A stretch of 64,000 bases of DNA from Haliotis asinina (lineage: Eukaryota > Mollusca > Gastropoda > Lepetellida > Haliotidae). Where the stretch lies: contig NC_090291.1 in assembly GCF_037392515.1 (NCBI RefSeq), positions 1,762,501 through 1,826,500 on the forward strand. The letters are read 5' to 3'. The position numbers and the translations under genes were made by a program. Below, one piece after another: positions 19,701-34,700 of the stretch. The notes beneath the pieces were generated by a model. It ran no database searches, was not told the DNA's origin, and was given only the letters and a program-made list of their open reading frames with translations. Position 1 is the stretch's first letter, and each line of letters begins with the position of its first letter.

Positions 19701-22700
19701 ATTACGAATCTATACTGAATACACTCTGTCGTGTCCGTGTCTATGTAAAACAACACCCTTCTTTCAAAGGATTAACCGCCGCTAACTAAATAACTTTCTT
19801 AAAAGAATGCCACACATTATGCAATTAGTTGCCAGGTGAACTATCTTGGGTAACCAGTGAAACTATACAGCAATGTGAAAAACCTGAAACGATACATCAC
19901 GTTTTCGTATATTAGACTGTTAAAAGACACATCTGTTGGGAAATCTGTAGATGAATTATATATAACTTGTTTTTGTGGATATTGATGGATACATTCCTCG
20001 ATGAAGGTAATAGCCTGACATTGCCCCTATGACTTTAATTTAAATATTTGCATATTTGTTTTTAATACGTTGTCGTAGCTTTCAACAGAATCATTGTTTT
20101 CTTCGTTAAGTGTAATGATGCAGACGACATACACTAGGGCGTGCGTGCGAATTATGATTCATATAGGAAAACTATGAAATCTCTACATATTACATTCCTG
20201 TTATACATTCGCAGATCGCTTCTTTTTGTTAAGTTTCAAAATGCATACAAGTATGATTATAAAGTAATTGGGATTAAGTATAAAGTATAAAGACGTATAT
20301 TGAGTGAACGTTACAAACCAAGTAAATTTAGTCAGTGAAGAAATTTATCTCGCAGTATTTTGACTTCGACCCCGACCTCGCCTAGGTTATGTTACAGGTT
20401 GTGTCATGCAAACTCCTTTTAGTAATGATTCAAATACATAATTATGTAGTTTTGATTTTCTCACTTTATGAGAACAAACCATACATAATCGCATTAATTC
20501 AAATGGACTTGACTTCACGATTCTCAAAAATGGCGGAGCCCTGTCTTGGGATGAATGCTAGCTATTTAAGCTTGTTTTCACCGACTTACAAAAGGCCAGT
20601 TACTTTCTACTGGTAGTAAACTATGTACTTTATTGATGGACAGTAGGAGTTTGCATGACATTGCTTATAACATAACAATTTCAATCTTGGAAGTGAGGTG
20701 GAGGTCAATATAACATTGCTTGCAATATAAATGTCACTTCGACCCCCCACCTTGCTTCCTTGGAAAAAGTCCTTATGTTAAATGTTGTGTCATTCAAAAT
20801 CCCTTTGGCCATGATTCAAATGCATCTTTAACTACCAGTAAAAAGTAGTTTTGATTTTCAAACTTGATGAGAACAAATCATAATCTCAATAATTCTAACG
20901 GACTTTAGCCCGTGACTTCACGTTTCAAAAATGGCGGCGCCTTGTGTGAGGATGAATGCTCATTTAAGTTTGTTTTCACCGACTTCCAAAATCAAAGTTA
21001 CTTTCTACTGGTAGTAAAATATGTATTTTATTGATGGACATTAGGATTTTACATGACATTGCTTAATATTGTTAATACATAACAATTTCACTCTTGGAAG
21101 CGGTGAATATAAGGAGTCAATATAATATTGCTTACGATGATATTGTCACTTCGACCAAAACCTCGTTTCCGAGGAAGAAAGCGTTATATCCATACAAAAT
21201 CCTTTTGGTCAACAATGTGTAGTATGCAGTCTTGATTTTATTAACTCGATGAAACTTAAACTCCATTTTCTATCCTGGGAGCGTGGCAGGGGGCGAACCA
21301 TCCGATTTAGTATATACCACAGGCTTCCACAACGCTCACTTCGCACACACTAACAACCAATTTAAGCACAAACTACGGAGTCTGGTGGAAATCTGTGCAT
21401 AGTGACACCATCACCCGATCCCAAGGAACAATTGACGGCAACACAACAAATCGACATGTCTTTGGTGGCGGGCGTTTGCGGGCGAGAGAGAAGCAAACGG
21501 CTTTTTAGCAACTTTTAAACGCTTGGTATTAATTAACCACAAGTTTTTTTAGAAAAAAAATGGTGTTTCGTTTATGACTAACCATAAGTCTTTCATATGC
21601 AGTGATAAAAAGAATACCAAAAAAATGAGTTTAGTGGTCCTTTAAGAGAAAATCAAGCTGACAGGTCTGAAACCTTAGAAAATATATGCGTGAGAACTCC
21701 TTCCACGGCTAAACATTTCTGTTTACCAGAGAACCTGAAATGAACCTGGTGAATATTACACTCAGCAATCCAGCGTTGACACCTGATGGATGAAGGTCAG
21801 CAATGGGAGGTATTACAATTAACGGGACGAACCGTAGATGCATCGAGGTTACTTATCGGAACGTATTCCAGTCCCTGGAGATTATCAAAGATGCAAACAT
21901 TTCTCTAAGGTGGAAATGTTTTCTATGACAAGAACAAACAAATAAATATAACCGATTTAAAGCCGAATGAGTAGCGTACACAATTTAGAGCTATTATAAT
22001 TTCGTTATATACTCCTGATTTTCCAACACATTACGTTTATCTTTATTCTACCATAACCGCATTAATCAGATTTTAAACAAATTCATAATGTGCTGGAAAA
22101 TCAGAGGTACATAACCTTATTATATACCTCTCAATGACTTTGACTAACCAATCACAATCAAGTATTTGCTTAAGTCATGGTAGAATTAGTATTATAACTT
22201 GCATTCACTATTGCGCCCCCCGAACTTAAGTTTATATGCACCAGTAATTTACCTGAATCCCGGCAGCAAAGAAAAACATGGCGTGATCACGGAGCTGTTT
22301 CCTGGAGAGTGTTTGTCCCGTAACCTCATCCCTGGCGAGCATCAGGACACTCAGGATGTCCTTCAGACTACCCTCCTCCACTGGGGAGAAATCACTCACA
22401 CTTCAATACATTTCGAACGTTTTGATAACTTTAGACTTACAACGGTCTTCGAAACAATGTGAACATATAGTCCACACTCAGCTCTAATTCGTGTATTAAA
22501 TACATCACAATCGAATAAAGGTCATTATGTTTCATGTTTCAGCATGATGTGAGTATGTTGTGTGTTGTATATATGTGTAAATAGCAGGAAAAATGACGTC
22601 ATCAAACACCTGAGTGACCTCATTTCACGGAAGTCGATAACCGCGTACCCACAGTGGGAATCGGTATCACACATCACACCATCACATCACGCCATTCATT

Positions 22701-25700
22701 TGGACCAATCACTGTACAGTATCGAACTCACTCAGGCGCTCAATGACCTAATTAAACACCTGGCTAGGCTGCATTTAAGCATGTGGTGACCCACATTGCT
22801 CTATCGAGGAGGGGCTATCATGTTTCTGTCGACTGTTACATTGGCGACAGACAGCATTGAGTGTATACGTACGAATCCGCTCATAGTGTTACTAGAACGG
22901 AATTATGAATTTGCTCTGGCTAAATAGGATTGAATGAGTGCCTCCCGATAACACATATTAAAACATACATAAATGAATAACTTGAATATGCTCATATACT
23001 AATGTATAGCTTTTGTTCTAACTTTACTCTGTCCTATAGCTGCTGTGTGCGTGCGCTTCCTTAGACTTCCATTAGAAAAGTGTCAGACAACGCATCAGTA
23101 TAATTGGTGTAAATAGTTGTATGTTCCCATGCTCAATGGACAACTCTCTGGGGATCATCCACTTGGCACACACTTTGTGACTAATGGTGGGTACCACACA
23201 TTAAGAAACATAAAAGATATATAGATTTCTGTTAATATTCCTTGTGTCTTTGGGCCCCACTGCATATGGTACCAACAAGTAATAAAGCGAGCACACGTCT
23301 CCTTAAACACGATCCAGGTTATTTTTTTTCAGTCTGGTTTGATTACGTCCTCACTAAAACCTCTCTTCGTATACAGCTGGCGTTTCTCATCCAGTACATC
23401 TCTATTCAGCTCACGTGTACGTGAATACATTTGCCGGATACCTTGCTCTTCGAGATAAGCCATCCTACTTTTCCTTTTGTTGACATTCCGTAATGATTCA
23501 TCATCATCACAATCATCCTGTTCCATTTCAGGACACTTCTTGTCGTGTAAATGTCGTTGTAAGTTCTGGTTACTGCTAAACACTTGACCACAATAGTCAC
23601 ATTCTGACAGAGGACGTGGTTATTATTTTGAAATTTAGTTGAATTTAGTTTGTAGTTTATGAATAGGGAACAGAAGAGTTTGAATAATATTTTGAAATTT
23701 AGTTGAATTTTGTTAAATTTAGTGTGTGATCAGGTTATTATTGACATTATGGCTGAATCAGTGTCAGGGACACATAAAATGGAACCTCCAAAAGAAGGTC
23801 AAGTACTGGACCAACATATTCGCAGCCTTAAACAGGAAAAAGCAAAAGCTAAATGTGCCTTCACCAAAGGAAAACATAAGCTGAATACTCTAATTTAACA
23901 AAATATGTCAACACGAAATGCAATTAGGGAAGGTATTGACCAAGTTAGTTCACTACAGGTGAAAGCCATGGATATTATGGTCAAGCTTACACAAGTTTAC
24001 ACAAGCTTACACAAGCTTACACAGGCTTACACAAGCTTACACAAGCTTACACAAGCTTACACAGGCTTACACAGGCTTACACAGGCTTACACAAGCTTAC
24101 ACAAGCTTACACAGGCTTACACAAGCTTACACAGGCTTACACAAGCTTACACAAGCTTACACAAGCTTACACAGGCTTACACAGGCTTACACAAGCTTAC
24201 ACAAGCTTACACATGCTTACACAGGCTTACACAAGCTTACACAAGCTTACACAGATGCGCATGATATAGATAATGTGAAGAAGGTTGATGCTGAAATATC
24301 AAAACTTGAAGCTGAAACTTCTGAAGTGATAGAACTAGCACAGGATTACTCAGAGAGTGGTACAAGCACGTGCTCACTCTCTAGCCATAGATTGTCCATG
24401 TTTTTTAAAGGTGATGACAAGCCTGAAACCCCAAAAGGTCAAACTGTAGTTACTGATAAAAGAGACGAATGTCCAATAGAAATATGAAGGTAACAAGAGA
24501 GCAGAAATATAATTGTAAGAAAGGGTATTCTATGAAACAATTCCAAGTATGTGGAAATATGGGAAGTGCCGAGGCTTTGTGTGACACTGAAGATCAATAT
24601 GAGTTTCCAAATCCCAATGAAGGTAGGTATGAAAATAGAGGAAATCAAAACATTGCAGTTGGTAATGACATGTGTAAACAGCTAAAACGTGTTTCAATAC
24701 CAATGTTTCATGGGTATGTGAAAACATATGAAAGTTGGAAGGCCGCTTTCATGACGTGTACATCAGTCTCCAGCAACTTTGGTATATAAGCTTCTGCAGT
24801 TGGGACAGTATCTAGCAGGTGAAGCACTGTAGGTGTTTGAAAGTTTAGGCCTTAGTGCGGTTGCCTATGATGTTGCACTTGATAGGTTAGAGAGAAAACA
24901 TGGTGGTAAAAGACGTCAGATAGCTATTCATATGGAAGAGTTGAACAATTTCAAACCTATTCGTGAAGGTGTTGCTAGAGATGTTGAACGGTTTGCAGAC
25001 ATCTTAGATGTTGCTGTTGTCAACCTGAGAGAAAATGACAGAATTGAAGAGTTGGGAAATGGTTTGTTCTACACTAGTCTCCTTAAGATGATGATGGAAT
25101 CAATGGTTGCACGTTATCAGAGATGGGTTTTTGAAAATGACAGACAAGAGTCTGTGGGAGCTTTGAGAACGTGGGTTATACAGGAAGCAGAATTCCTCAC
25201 CATCGCTTCAGAATCAATTCGTGGTGTTGTTAAAAAAAAGGTAAGTCAGAACCAAAGGTTCACCAGTCAGATCAAAAGAAAACGTTGTCATGTACATTCG
25301 TTAGTTCAAACATAGAATCAAGTAACACATCCCAGAGCAAGGAAAGAAGCTGTAGTCTTTGTAAAGAACATCATGAAATCTGGAGATGTAATATCTCTAG
25401 AGCCATGGACATTACTGACAGATGGGATGCTGCAAAGAAAGCAAACCTTTGCTTCCGCTGTCTGGGTAGAAACCATAGTAGTAAAACATGTAAACGGATG
25501 TTACAATGTGGAATTGGTGGATATAAGAACTACCACAACAGCTTGCTTCACAGCAAAAAAGGTGACACATATGGTAGGAATGACAAAATGTCAAAAGGGT
25601 CTAGGATAGAAAATGAATGCCCTGAGAATGTCAGTGATACTGAGGATGTTCAAAAGGATCAAAGTGAAAGGTCCCACACCACTTTACCAAATGTAGAGGG

Positions 25701-28700
25701 CAGCAATGGCACTTCGCACTGCACTAGTGATACTGTCAAGTGGCAACAAACGTGTCACTGTTAATGCCTTCTAGATGACACTAGTACACGATCTTACATA
25801 AATGCAGATGTAGCTGCAGAGTTAGGTCTGCAAGGACAGTTACAGAGAATATCTGTGAATGTATTGAATGGAAAAATGGAAACTTTTGAAACTAAACCTG
25901 TAGAAGTTAGACTTCAAAGTATGGATAGTTCTGTAAATACAACTCTAACAGCATTGACAACAACAAAGGTCACAGGGAACATGACAATCAGACAATCAGA
26001 CAATCATTGATAGGGAAAAGTATAAGAACAAATGGCGTCATTTACAGCACACTGAATTCCCAAACAAAGGGAAAAATCCATCTGTTGATTTCTGCTGATT
26101 GATAGGTACTGACCACTTAGACTTGCATTGCTCATATGAAGAGGTTAAAGGAAACCCGGGAGAGCCAGTTGCAAGAAGGACTCCTTTAGGATGGGCATGT
26201 ATTGGCACTATTGAGACAGGAAAGAATCCTCATACTGAGGTAGAAGTAGATCAAGATGTTGTTTTGAGATCTCTTGCAAATAGATGAGTAAAATGTTTCT
26301 TTAATCCTCCACACTCACCTCATTTTGGAGGGATATTTGAGACAATGATAAAAGCAGCAAAGCGGGCCATCTATGCCATCCTCAGCAAGGGTGATGTAAC
26401 AAATGAGGATTTGATAACAGCATTGGCAGGAATAGAAGCTCTCATAAATTACAGGCCTCTCTCATACGAGTCAGCTCACCCTCAAGATGAACAACCACTG
26501 ACACCAAACCACTTCATTCATGGACAAGCTGGGGGAATATTTGCCCCTGATTGTGTAGATACACCCGACTTCAACCCAAGAAGACGCTGGAGGAGGATTC
26601 AAGAACTTGTGCGACATTTCTGGAAAAGATGGATGCGGGTATGTTTGCCGAAGTGGAATAAACAAGGTCGAAACTTGCAAGAAAAAGATGTTGTACTGGT
26701 CATTTCAACAAACACTCCTGGAGGACAATGGAAGCTCGGGACAATAGTGAAGACCTACCCAGGACCTGATGCATATGTCAGAGTAATTCATGTCTGCTCC
26801 AAAATGTAATAACTAGGTCAATAAAAACATATGTCCACTGGAATGGAATGACGCAGATTGAGACTCGAAGGATTACAACACGGAATTCAAGGACGTGTAA
26901 TTCAGGGATTTGTAATTCAGGGATCAAGCATTCTGGGATCAAGAACTGTGTCAGGAATAATCAAGAACGGTGTGAACTGTATTCATGGATTTATATCAAG
27001 AGGAACCAAGCACAAGACATGTTTGAAAGTGATAAAAATCATAACTTCATTGACACTCACCCGTGAAGGTTCCGGGGTAGAATAGGCCTTCAGCAACCCA
27101 TGCTTACCATAAAAGGTGACTATGTCGTAAGAGGCGACTAGCGGGATCGACGCCATATAACTGGAATATTGCTGAGTGCGGCGTAAAACTAAACTCACTC
27201 ATTGATAGGCTATAGACTATCAAGGAGGGGGGAAATGGACACGAGAACTGTTGACCAAACGCAGCAGAGAGAACTCTGCGCAAATACGCACCCAGAGACA
27301 AACTTTGCTTTTCATGTGCACAGAGAACGGCACACGTCAGTTCTTGTATGTCTTGAGTTAGCTGAGACTTTTATTTTCAAGGTAGCAACAGGTAATTCCA
27401 TTAGCGGAATTTGTAGCAGAAACGTTACGTAAAAAGCAACATAGTAGTTTACTACTTAAAGAGAACGTCAAAGTATGTGTATACAAATAGTAAGAGTAAA
27501 CTGTGTAGTTCAAAAGCTTTAATAAAATGTGAATTTGGCTTAGAGCTAATTGTGTTTTACATATTTGGAGTATCTTCACTCCAGACACATTTAGCCTTTT
27601 GTCTCTGTTTAAAAATCTGTTTTCATTCGTTTTGTGGGCACTGTTTCCATGGTGTTTTCCCTTTGGACGACACTTTTTTCCCTTCAAATTGGCTTTCGCC
27701 TGTTGAACGACTTGTTGGGTGGGAGACGTGAGAGCAAACGTGTCTGTAGCAGTGGGTAGGTCCATCTTGGCCCCTTGTTTCTTGTACTAGATCACATAAT
27801 CGTCTACATTCGCAAAGGGACTGGGATAGCCCTTGGCCTGCAAGTAGTAATATTTGGTCCATTTCTTAGGATCGTCCAGATAGGGTCTCCAGTATCTCCT
27901 GTTCATTTTCTTGTTGCAGTTGAATACTGGCAGTTGCAGATGAAGTGTCACTTTTACAGGTCCATGGCTAAATGAAGCTAGATTGCCCTCGTAGCCCTTT
28001 ATATAGAACTCCCCTCGTGTTCAAAAAGGAGCAGATCGTGGTTTCGATCCAAGGTCCTCTGGGTTATGAGCCCAGTGTGCTTCCACAGCGCCACTCTGCT
28101 GTACTTGCCTCTACCTTGTGTTAGGACCAGGGCCAGGTACGGACAGTTTGGAGACCATTTTTCATGTTCACTCCAAGTATTATCCTCTACGTCCTAATTC
28201 TTGAGAATGACACCACACTGAACACACTTGAAAGCATCTCCTCTGAGCATGTACACAAATCCTGCCCGTGCCATTTCTCAATAATCTCAGCTTTCATGAA
28301 GGTGGTAAGCACTCCAAACTGTGCCAGTCTGTCGACCACCTCTTCTACTCTTTGTATCGCTTGCACGAGGCCAGAATAATTCTTCCTAAGATGATCACGG
28401 TGAAGGGCTTCCATTTTCAAGAGGGAGAGAGAGACCTGAATGTGTTGTGTAATGAGGAATGAAACTGATGCATGATCCAAAATGAAAGGGGTTTCTATAC
28501 AGGTAAAACATGAAACCGGATGAAACCAGTTGGTCTGTCTGTTTGGTTGCTATGCGTCTGACCTGAAAATACACCCATGACCGCGAGGACCGCTCAAGGT
28601 CGCGGTGAAAATGGGATCACCTGCATAGTGTTTTCCAAGGTCATTGACTTCCGCGAAATGAGGTCACGCAGGTGTTTGATGATTTTTTTCTGCTATTTCA

Positions 28701-31700
28701 ACATACATACAACAGTTGTGTCTTCTACTAGGTAGTTTATGCGAGACACCAGTCAGCAATATATTCCGATCTGTGACGGACATTGGAATAATATTAATGT
28801 CGTTAAACATACATTTACACGGTATATTTATTAAATATGTTGTCAATCATATCACCTTAATGCCGAGTGACTGACATGGGCGGAACACGGCATTGAATAT
28901 TATTCGAGTTTTAAATAAAGCGAGTCAGCTTAAAGCCCATTCATAGTCTTTAAGGCCTTAGATTTTTACCATGAAGGTTCGAACCGTGATGAGAAGATAC
29001 GGACACGGTAAACTGGCGCAACTCTGACCATTGGGACCCTTGACGTCAGCTAGCTGACAAGATTCCACACTCTTGTTGTATACAAACCTGATTTTGTATC
29101 AATGGCGGCCTGTTTCATGCGCATGGCTTCTTCAATTATCTGGTCGCAAACTTTAAGATTTCTTGAATACGTCTTGTTTGCTTTAGTTGGCAATATCATC
29201 GCGAGCTTGGCCCAGACGAACCTCAGTTTCCTGTAGCAGATTGTTCCTTGTTAACATCGGGAACAAACTCGCTATTCAAGACAGACTACAAGTTTCATCA
29301 ATATCACATAATTTTCTTTTACAATGTCGAGAAACTTACGTGCATATGACCTACCGCGCTTGTAGAGTTGATACCGTGAATGTCTTGTTGCTTGGTTGGT
29401 GTGTAATGCTGTACTAAGCCATATTCCAGCGTTATGACGGCGGTCTATGAATAATCGAGCTCTGGGCCATACAATCCAGTGATCAACCGCATGGTCATCA
29501 ATTTGTGCAACTGAGATAATTGTCTACCAAGTCAGCGAGCATGACTACTAGATTCCGTTAGCGTCTTACAAAAACAGCAAGGGTTGCCATGTCTAAGGGG
29601 CATTGTTACCGTTACATTGAGTGAGTGACTTGATGCTGAAGACCTGCCTTCGACTCCTCACATGACCCATACCGTATATATACAGAGACGCGTACCCTGG
29701 CTTATATTTGGAAACACCGTTGAAAGCTCTTGCAACGTCTTCATGAGATACTGAGAGGTCACGCATTTCCATCCCGAACCCACACTGCGCAATGTTCTCC
29801 GTCGTCTGAAGGAGGGAGAGAATTATGAACAGTACTGTAATGTCCCTTCATATAATTAGACTGACCATGTAGTCAGGTTACAGTATTAGTACAGGGGTAT
29901 GAAGCTCTGACTGCAGACATGATATTGACATCCAACGCCTAGCTATGGTAATATACGTACAGGAAGGTACTGAGCGTACTGTTTCATTAACCAACAGACA
30001 TTCAAACAATCAATCTGTTCATGAGTGTAATGTTGAAAAAACAAGCTCTGTAACGCTAGTCACACTCGAGGATCAATTGTGTTAGACATATTCAAACCCG
30101 ACAAAAATTATATTTTACGACAAAAGACACTATCAAACAATATCCGAAGAAATAATTACGTGTCATGCCAAAGATTTGCTTGCCAGTGATCTGAAGGGGT
30201 ATAAAGCCATATTCCGGCTATATGGCGGCAGTCTGTAAATGACGGAGGCTGGACTAGACAATCAACAGCATGAGCATCGACCTACACATCTGGGATGACA
30301 TGTGTCATCCAGTGAGCCTGACCACCCCGTTAGTCGCCATTGCGAAAAGCATGGGTTGCTGAAGAGCGATTCTAACCCGGATCTTCACAGGTCTCAGTGG
30401 AACGAATAACATAGTCCTTCTAGTAAGTGTTAATACCTTTTTTCACAGGAAGCATATTACTCACCAGTTTACTCAGATCCTCGGCCACTTCCACCAACCC
30501 GTTACTTTTATTCCTAGCCTTCTTTGTCCATGTGTCAACCAGTTCTTCCCCGTGTGCCTGCATAGCTGGGATCATGCCTTTATTACAAAACAACCGAGTC
30601 ATTACAGTAGTCAGTCCATCACTAAAAATGCCTTACCAAGTACATTTCGGTTTGATACTATACATTATAGCAACAAAATTATAGCAACACTCATGATTTG
30701 TAACTCCCATATAGCCCTTCATATTCATCGATTGTATGGTTGTTTGTATTATTGAGACACTTCGTTGCGGCATACAGCGGTTTTAGACATACACATGCTC
30801 CGATCAAAGGTGACCATCACGTGTAATTATATGCATGTTACTACTATGCGAAATTCTGTCATCTGGGGCTACTGTAAGAGAATTGTAGGCCAGAATCTTT
30901 CAATTGACCGCATATATGTTCGCAATACAAAAATATTTAGCAAATGAGTGTGCCAGGCCTTTGTGATGCCGGCTTCAGTGAAAAGATTTCCCTGGTTCGA
31001 AACTGAGGTTTGGTAAAAGTTCCTGTGCTGTTGCTAACGGTAACATGTACTATGAAAATTAATGGGTGTTCCGGTACTTTTTTCCAAGTGTTTATGTGTG
31101 ATCGTAAAATCGAGGTTCTTAATTTTCAATAATCTAACTATGGTTACCGATTAGTATGTTTCCTGTAGACCATTTATGCATAAGGATGTTCGGAAGGGAA
31201 TCTAAGATAATTCAGAGACGACAGACGAGGAGAGCCTACATGAACCTACAACGATAACGTAGATTCTATAAAGAGTCTCTACCAGTATTTAGGACTTACT
31301 CTGTAGAACCTTCGTCTTGAACGCCTGGCCACACAGTCGGCGGTGAACCGAATGCTCCTCGTCGTTCATAAACAGCAGACTCATACCTATCCCGGGCTCC
31401 AGAACGCTGGAAATAAATCATGACTGTGACAACTGGTTATGCAAGACATACGCCTGATGACCAGAAAGTAGCTCAAGAGACATGACGGTATCCAATCAAG
31501 CCACATTCATAAATCAATATCAGGGATGGATCTGGGTTGCTTATTTGTTCCAACTAAGGTTCCCTTTCCTTCAATGAAAATACGAAAATACAGGCCAGTA
31601 ACACACGCTGCCACCTTCGTATACACTCGTGAGGATGTCCGGTTGCAAGAACTTAAGTATGATTTTATGCCGCCTGTAGCAATATTCAAACAATAACATG

Positions 31701-34700
31701 ATCAGGAACATCAGCAATGACCATCACACACTGTACCCATGGAGTCAAACGGTTCATCGGAAGGACGAGCGAGCACTTAAAGCACACGGTTACTCCACCA
31801 CCTCTCAAGAACTTTGGATGGGCAGGGCATATTCCTTACCAGGACAGGAAGTGAACTCACGTTTTGACATAGCTGGGTCTGACGTAGTTAGTGCTGTTTG
31901 TGTACTGGATGTGGTACATGGCCTTGGGGTCAGCTATCATCACCCGCTGTTCGCCCATGCAGTGGAAGTAGCGGATGACGCCGGTCCCCATTTCTCGCAT
32001 CCACCTGAAACAGTTCCACCACTGCATATATCCACACTTGCACCTCAAACTTCCACCTGAAACAGTTCCACCACTGCATGTATCCACACTTGCACCTCAA
32101 ACTTCCACCTGAAACAGTTCCACCACTGCATGTATCCACACTTGCACCTCAAACTTCCATCTGAAACAGTTCCACCACTGCATGTATCCACACTTGCACC
32201 TCAAACTTCCATCTGAAACAGTTCCACCACTGCATGTATCCACACTTGCACCTCAAACTTCCACCTGAAACAGTTCCACCACTGCATGTATCCACACTTG
32301 CACCTCAAACTTCCACCTGAAACAGTTCCACCACTGCATGTATCCACACTTGCACCTCAAACTTCCATCTGAAACAGTTCCACCACTGCATGTATCCACA
32401 CTTGCACCTCAAACTTCCACCTGAAACAGTTCCACCACTGCATGTATCCACACTTGCACCTCAAACTTCCATCTGAAACAGTTCCACCACTGCATGTATC
32501 CACACTTGCACCTCAAACTTCCATCTGAAACAGTTCCACCACTGCATGTATCCACACTTGCACCTCAAACTTCCATCTGAAACAGTTCCACCACTGCATG
32601 TATCCACACTTGCACCTCAAACTTCCACCTGAAACAGTTCCACCACTGCATGTATCCACACTTGCACCTCAAACTTCCATCTGAAACAGTTCCACCACTG
32701 CATGTATCCACACTTGCACCTCAAACTTCCATCTGAAACAGTTCCACCACTGCATGTATCCACACTTGCACCTCAAACTTCCATCTGAAACAGTTCCACC
32801 ACTGCATGTATCCACACTTGCACCTCAAACTTCCATCTGAAACAGTTCCACCACTGCATGTATCCACACTTGCACCTCAAACTTCCACCTGAAACAGTTC
32901 CACCACTGCATGTATCCACACTTGCACCTCAAACTTCCACCTGAAACAGTTCCACCACTGCATGTATCCACACTTGCACCCCAAACTTCCACCTGAAACA
33001 GTTCCACCACTGCATGTATCCACACTTGCACCTCAAACTTCCATCTGAAACAGTTCCACCACTGCATGTATCCACACTTGCACCTCAAACTTCCATCTGA
33101 AACAGTTCCACCACTGCATGTATCCACACTTGCACCTCAAACTTCCACCTGAAACAGTTCCACCACTGCATGTATCCACACTTGCACCTCAAACTTCCAT
33201 CTGAAACAGTTCCACCACTGCATGTATCCACACTTGCACCTCAAACTTCCACCTGAAACAGTTCCACCACTGCATGTATCCACACTTGCACCTCAAACTT
33301 CCATCTGAAACAGTTCCACCACTGCATGTATCCACACTTGCACCTCAAACTTCCATCTGAAACAGTTCCACCACTGCATGTATCCACACTTGCACCTCAA
33401 ACTTCCATCTGAAACAGTTCCACCACTGCATGTATCCACACTTGCACCTCAAACTTCCATCTGAAACAGTTCCACCACTGCATGTATCCACACTTGCACC
33501 TCAAACTTCCACCTAAAGCACTTCCAACTATACACCTGACTCTGACAATTCCACTTGAATCGGTTCAAAATATACACTTGACTCTCGTCAAGCACCTCTG
33601 AAGTACTTCCAGCTATACACCCGATTGTCACACTCACACCTGCAACACCTTCAACTATACACCTCTTCCACCTGAAACACTTCCATCTAACTACACCTGG
33701 GTCTCTATTTCATTTACGTACTTGCATGTTTTTAGAAGAGAACATGATTTGGCTTCGATTTGGGAGCACTGGGCCGGCTACTTAATGTCCGGCTGCAAAC
33801 AGATCGCATATACTCTAGTAGGGTACAAATACAAAATCACTTGCTCACATCGCTATAGATGAAACCCCGCCATTAAAACTATTCATTTCGACATCTAATC
33901 AAATCAAATCGACCGTTTGGTCAACAGTGAACAATTCTCGGTCGCAAACGAAATTTCAACCAATCAGAGCGGCGTCTCCGTGAAGTAATTGTAGGTATAG
34001 AAATGAGGGTCTGTGCAGTATTCATCTTCATTTCAGGGGTTAAACTATTTCGTTTACAGGTTTGTACAAACCTGAAATCGCGAAAGCTGTTGTGAAAAAT
34101 AAAAGCTATATGTTTTCACAATCTACTATCATTTAGTTTTGTCTCCTGCTTTGCCTAGTTTTCGAGTTACAGCCCTTGTTTTCATAGACGATTCTGTCAA
34201 AATCACTTGTGTCGCTAGGTTGTAATCCGCGTTAGGTGGTATAAACCTACACGTTATCTGTCATCATTCACTTGATGCTCAGTTAATGAATTTATAACCG
34301 GTATAATTAGTGGTGACGCCACTAGATTACCCGACAAAGACCCCCATTTGGCATTTCTTGTGTCTGGATCGATCAAAGGATTAACCGATAACACGAGGAT
34401 TGATTAATTAGTTTTATGGGGAATACACTCTGTCGAGTCTGGGCACCCGTGGCGAGCCACCTCCTCGTGGTGGGTGCTGGGTCACGCTAAGAGCTCGCCG
34501 ACACCCCCGCAGTGGATCCGGGGGGATATTTGGTCCACCAACCCGTTTGCCGTGGGTTGCGGCCTGTGTCGGCTGAGGAGGGGATCCTGGTGGTTGAGGG
34601 CAATAGGGGCCTGCAATCGTGTTCCTGTTGCTCAATACACCACTTTGGCCCTGACTTCGCCTAGACGGGTGGTCGAATAGGCCCGGTTCGACCAATCGGC

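Larger units (their letters stand above)
23752..26809 (+). mobile_element. BEL/Pao LTR retrotransposon remnant with RT deleted
   Basis: Ordered pieces of a Pao-type polyprotein: gag start (23752), gag core and zinc knuckles (24,469-25,764), aspartic-protease remnant (about 25,765-25,960; LDDTSTRSYINADVAAELGL), a post-protease piece (26,099-26,287; IGTDHLDLHCSYEEV), then directly integrase C-terminal/DUF5641-type sequence (26,290-26,809). All of RT and RNase H and the integrase core are missing, so an internal deletion near 26,287 removed several kb. Several stops and shifts. LTRs were not identified. It lies in a P450 intron, opposite to the gene. Confidence 0.85.

Noticed and set aside
19300..19740. 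Conserved regulatory block because it is nearly identical at 34,060-34,435
   Set aside because: The similarity extends over 2.6 kb and is explained by two copies of a repeat element.
32001..33520. CRISPR array
   Set aside because: Units are contiguous with no unique spacers, and the genome is animal. The same applies to the arrays at 44.4, 45.5, 48.9 and 60.7 kb.
31857..33637. Cys/Trp-rich repeat protein on the minus strand
   Set aside because: Translation of the 52-bp minisatellite; only 31,861-32,004 is a real P450 exon.
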